Source: a virus. Taken from it: a stretch of DNA of 41,511 bases. Positions 40,205 to 41,511 of this stretch are shown here, piece by piece (positions within the stretch are counted from its first letter, which is position 1; each line of letters begins with the position of its first letter). The stretch is from positions 1 to 41,511 of the IMG/VR virus record IMGVR_UViG_3300008262_000166, one strand, 5' to 3'. A model generated the notes under the pieces. The model saw only the letters and a program-made list of their open reading frames with translations. It was not told the DNA's origin and made no database searches. The position numbers and the translations under genes were made by a program.

Positions 40205-41254
40205 ATGAAAGTCCTATTTTTAGATCACGATGGAGTTGTTTGCTTGTCAAACAATTGGGGTTCCCGACTTAAAAAACAAAAGAAGTGGGGTGGGAGAAAA
40301 ATGTCTATGACTTTAGGAGAGGTTCCAATCCAATATCGGTTTGACAACTTTGATAAAAAAGCGGTTAAGGTATTAAATGAGGTTTTGGAAGAAACAGGGG
40401 CTGAAATAGTTGTTTCATCTGATTGGAAACTTCATGCCGGTGTATCTGAAATGTCTGTTTACTACACAAGTCAGGGGATAACTAAAGTACCCTTGGATTT
40501 TACTCCAATAGTCAATCAGTCCGGCACATTAGAACTTCTCAGGTCATTGGAAATCCAACAATGGTTAGATAATAATAAAAATGTCACAAGTTGGGTTAGT
40601 GTGGATGATTTGGATATGAGTTTATTTTTGACACATTTAGTTATTAAAACAAACAACTACATACTTCTCACAAGTGATGAGGAGATTAAAGAAGGTGATT
40701 ATCATGTTGCTACAAGGATTGTAGAAACAAATGGTGATAAATCCATTGCATATACTGATGAAAAACAATTAAAAGCCATTTCTGAAATCGGTGGTGCAAA
40801 GAAAATAGTTGCTTACTTACCACTAAACAATTCACCTATCCTTGAAGGTGTACCACTTCTACCACCATTACCTATGACATTCCCTACTATTGAGTGTATA
40901 GGAGATAATTTATGGGAAGAACTTACGGGTGGTCAAGAGGTTTCTGTAAACAGAGCTGATTGGTCTTTTGGATTTGGAATAGGTTACAACAAAGCCAAAG
41001 AGAAATATAAATTCACAGAGGAGGATGTTATTAAAATAGTAGAAAAAAGTAGAGAAACAGGACTTACTGCTGAATATCTTATGTTATCCCTTTCACAAGC
41101 AAAACTTCCTGTTGGATTTAAGTGTGAAATAGAAGTTGAATGTACTGGTAACGACAATAATGGTTGCTTTATGGATGCGCCAGGACATAATTGCGGTTGT
41201 GTTAAAACAAAAATCCTCAACGGAGTGATGCAAGGAGAATGGATATTTGAATAA
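40205..41254 (+). CDS. HAD-family N-terminal domain fused to an unknown C-terminal domain (349 aa)
   Basis: The N-terminal MKVLFLDHDGVV has the HAD nucleophile/acid pair D7-x-D9, followed by VVSSDWKLHAG (motif II region) and WVSVDDLDMSLF (motif IV region), so residues 1 to about 155 form a HAD-like phosphatase/kinase-3'-type domain, of the kind found in RNA-repair proteins. From about residue 155 a separate segment (YILLTSDEEIKEGDYHVATR, with KAISEIGGAKKIVAYLPLNN) and a C-terminal region with a Cys cluster (GCFMDAPGHNCGCVKTK) follow. The fusion may link nucleotide-end processing to target binding. It is preceded by a TATCTTTG element. Confidence 0.75.
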   Translation: MKVLFLDHDGVVCLSNNWGSRLKKQKKWGGRKMSMTLGEVPIQYRFDNFDKKAVKVLNEVLEETGAEIVVSSDWKLHAGVSEMSVYYTSQGITKVPLDFTPIVNQSGTLELLRSLEIQQWLDNNKNVTSWVSVDDLDMSLFLTHLVIKTNNYILLTSDEEIKEGDYHVATRIVETNGDKSIAYTDEKQLKAISEIGGAKKIVAYLPLNNSPILEGVPLLPPLPMTFPTIECIGDNLWEELTGGQEVSVNRADWSFGFGIGYNKAKEKYKFTEEDVIKIVEKSRETGLTAEYLMLSLSQAKLPVGFKCEIEVECTGNDNNGCFMDAPGHNCGCVKTKILNGVMQGEWIFE

Positions 41255-41293
41255 CCAATTAAAATTATTTTAAGAAACTATAAACAAATAAAA

Positions 41294-41511
41294 ATGATTA
41301 ACAAAATAGTTCACTTCTCTGATCTTCATATCAGATTATTCAAAGATCACGATCTATACCGGGGCATTATAAGTAAGATGTTAAAACAGTTTGGAGAAAT
41401 TGCCCCGGATAGAATCGTATTCACCGGAGATCTGGTACATTCCAAAAACCAAATGACACCTGAACTTATTGAGATGGTATCTTGGGTTCTTACCGAATGT
41501 TCCAAAATTGC
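41294..41511 (+). CDS. SbcD/T4 gp47-like metallophosphoesterase, 5' part
   Basis: The visible 72 residues start MINKIVHFSDLHIRLF and contain the first two motifs of the calcineurin-like nuclease family: D10-L-H12 and G-D46-x-x-H49 (VFTGDLVHSKNQ). This matches SbcD/Mre11 and the T4 gp47 recombination nuclease, normally paired with an SMC-like gp46/SbcC. The gene runs off the window. The leader is A/T-rich without a Shine-Dalgarno sequence; no clear -7 element was identified. Confidence 0.85.
   Translation, partial: MINKIVHFSDLHIRLFKDHDLYRGIISKMLKQFGEIAPDRIVFTGDLVHSKNQMTPELIEMVSWVLTECSKI

Overview
The window is a piece of a tailed-phage genome with a contractile (myovirus-type) tail, very probably infecting a member of the Bacteroidota and perhaps a gliding flavobacterium. 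The phage call rests on a gp25-like and a gp6-like baseplate wedge protein followed by about 30 kb of large virion-protein genes. The host call rests on four things: strong A+T bias; no Shine-Dalgarno sequences, with A/T-only leaders instead; promoters of the Bacteroidota housekeeping form (TTTG, about 20 nt, TAnnTTTG); and a fibre built from repeats resembling the flavobacterial gliding adhesin SprB. All genes but one small one read on the + strand. No tRNA, rRNA, CRISPR array, insertion sequence or reverse transcriptase was seen.

Layout. (1) 68-2520: an adenosylcobalamin-dependent (class II) ribonucleotide reductase, a small cysteine-rich DUF5522-type protein and an unknown protein. (2) 2539-17922: baseplate and tail genes, namely gp25, gp6, a 1807-aa protein with an internal hydrophobic stretch, four structural genes (one with a PKD-like domain), and a 981-aa wedge or tail protein with a P2 gpI-like segment. 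(3) 17922-34814: an adhesion locus with a seven-repeat SprB-like fibre, a fibre with about 13 DUF285/BspA-type repeats that appears to start at an AUA codon, a single minus-strand small gene, a glycosyltransferase, an 850-aa multi-stalk fibre, and several Cys-rich modular proteins that share domains with one another. It ends with a protein whose N-terminus resembles tail-collar fibres. (4) 34840-41511: a nucleic-acid block with a RuvC-like resolvase, a CHC2/Toprim primase, a PD-(D/E)XK nuclease and a zinc-ribbon protein, then a run of small overlapping unknown genes, a HAD-domain fusion, and the start of an SbcD/gp47-type nuclease at the window edge.

How it fits together. The structural block and the replication block carry different promoter-like elements. 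TATTTAT lies upstream of structural or adhesion genes at two fixed distances (4-5 or 16-17 nt from the ATG), and TAnnTTTG-type elements lie upstream of replication and early-type genes. This suggests a late/early split with very short leaders.

The most interesting part is the adhesion locus. Several fibres carry long Thr/Pro/Asn/Glu/Gln stalks, encoded by tandem in-frame DNA repeats of 30, 36 and 60 nt. They surround a glycosyltransferase that looks like the plant enzymes that O-glycosylate Pro-rich extensins. I infer, but cannot prove, that the phage glycosylates its own mucin-like fibre stalks, and that SprB-like, DUF285-like and Cys-bracketed modules are shuffled among the fibres as interchangeable host-recognition parts.
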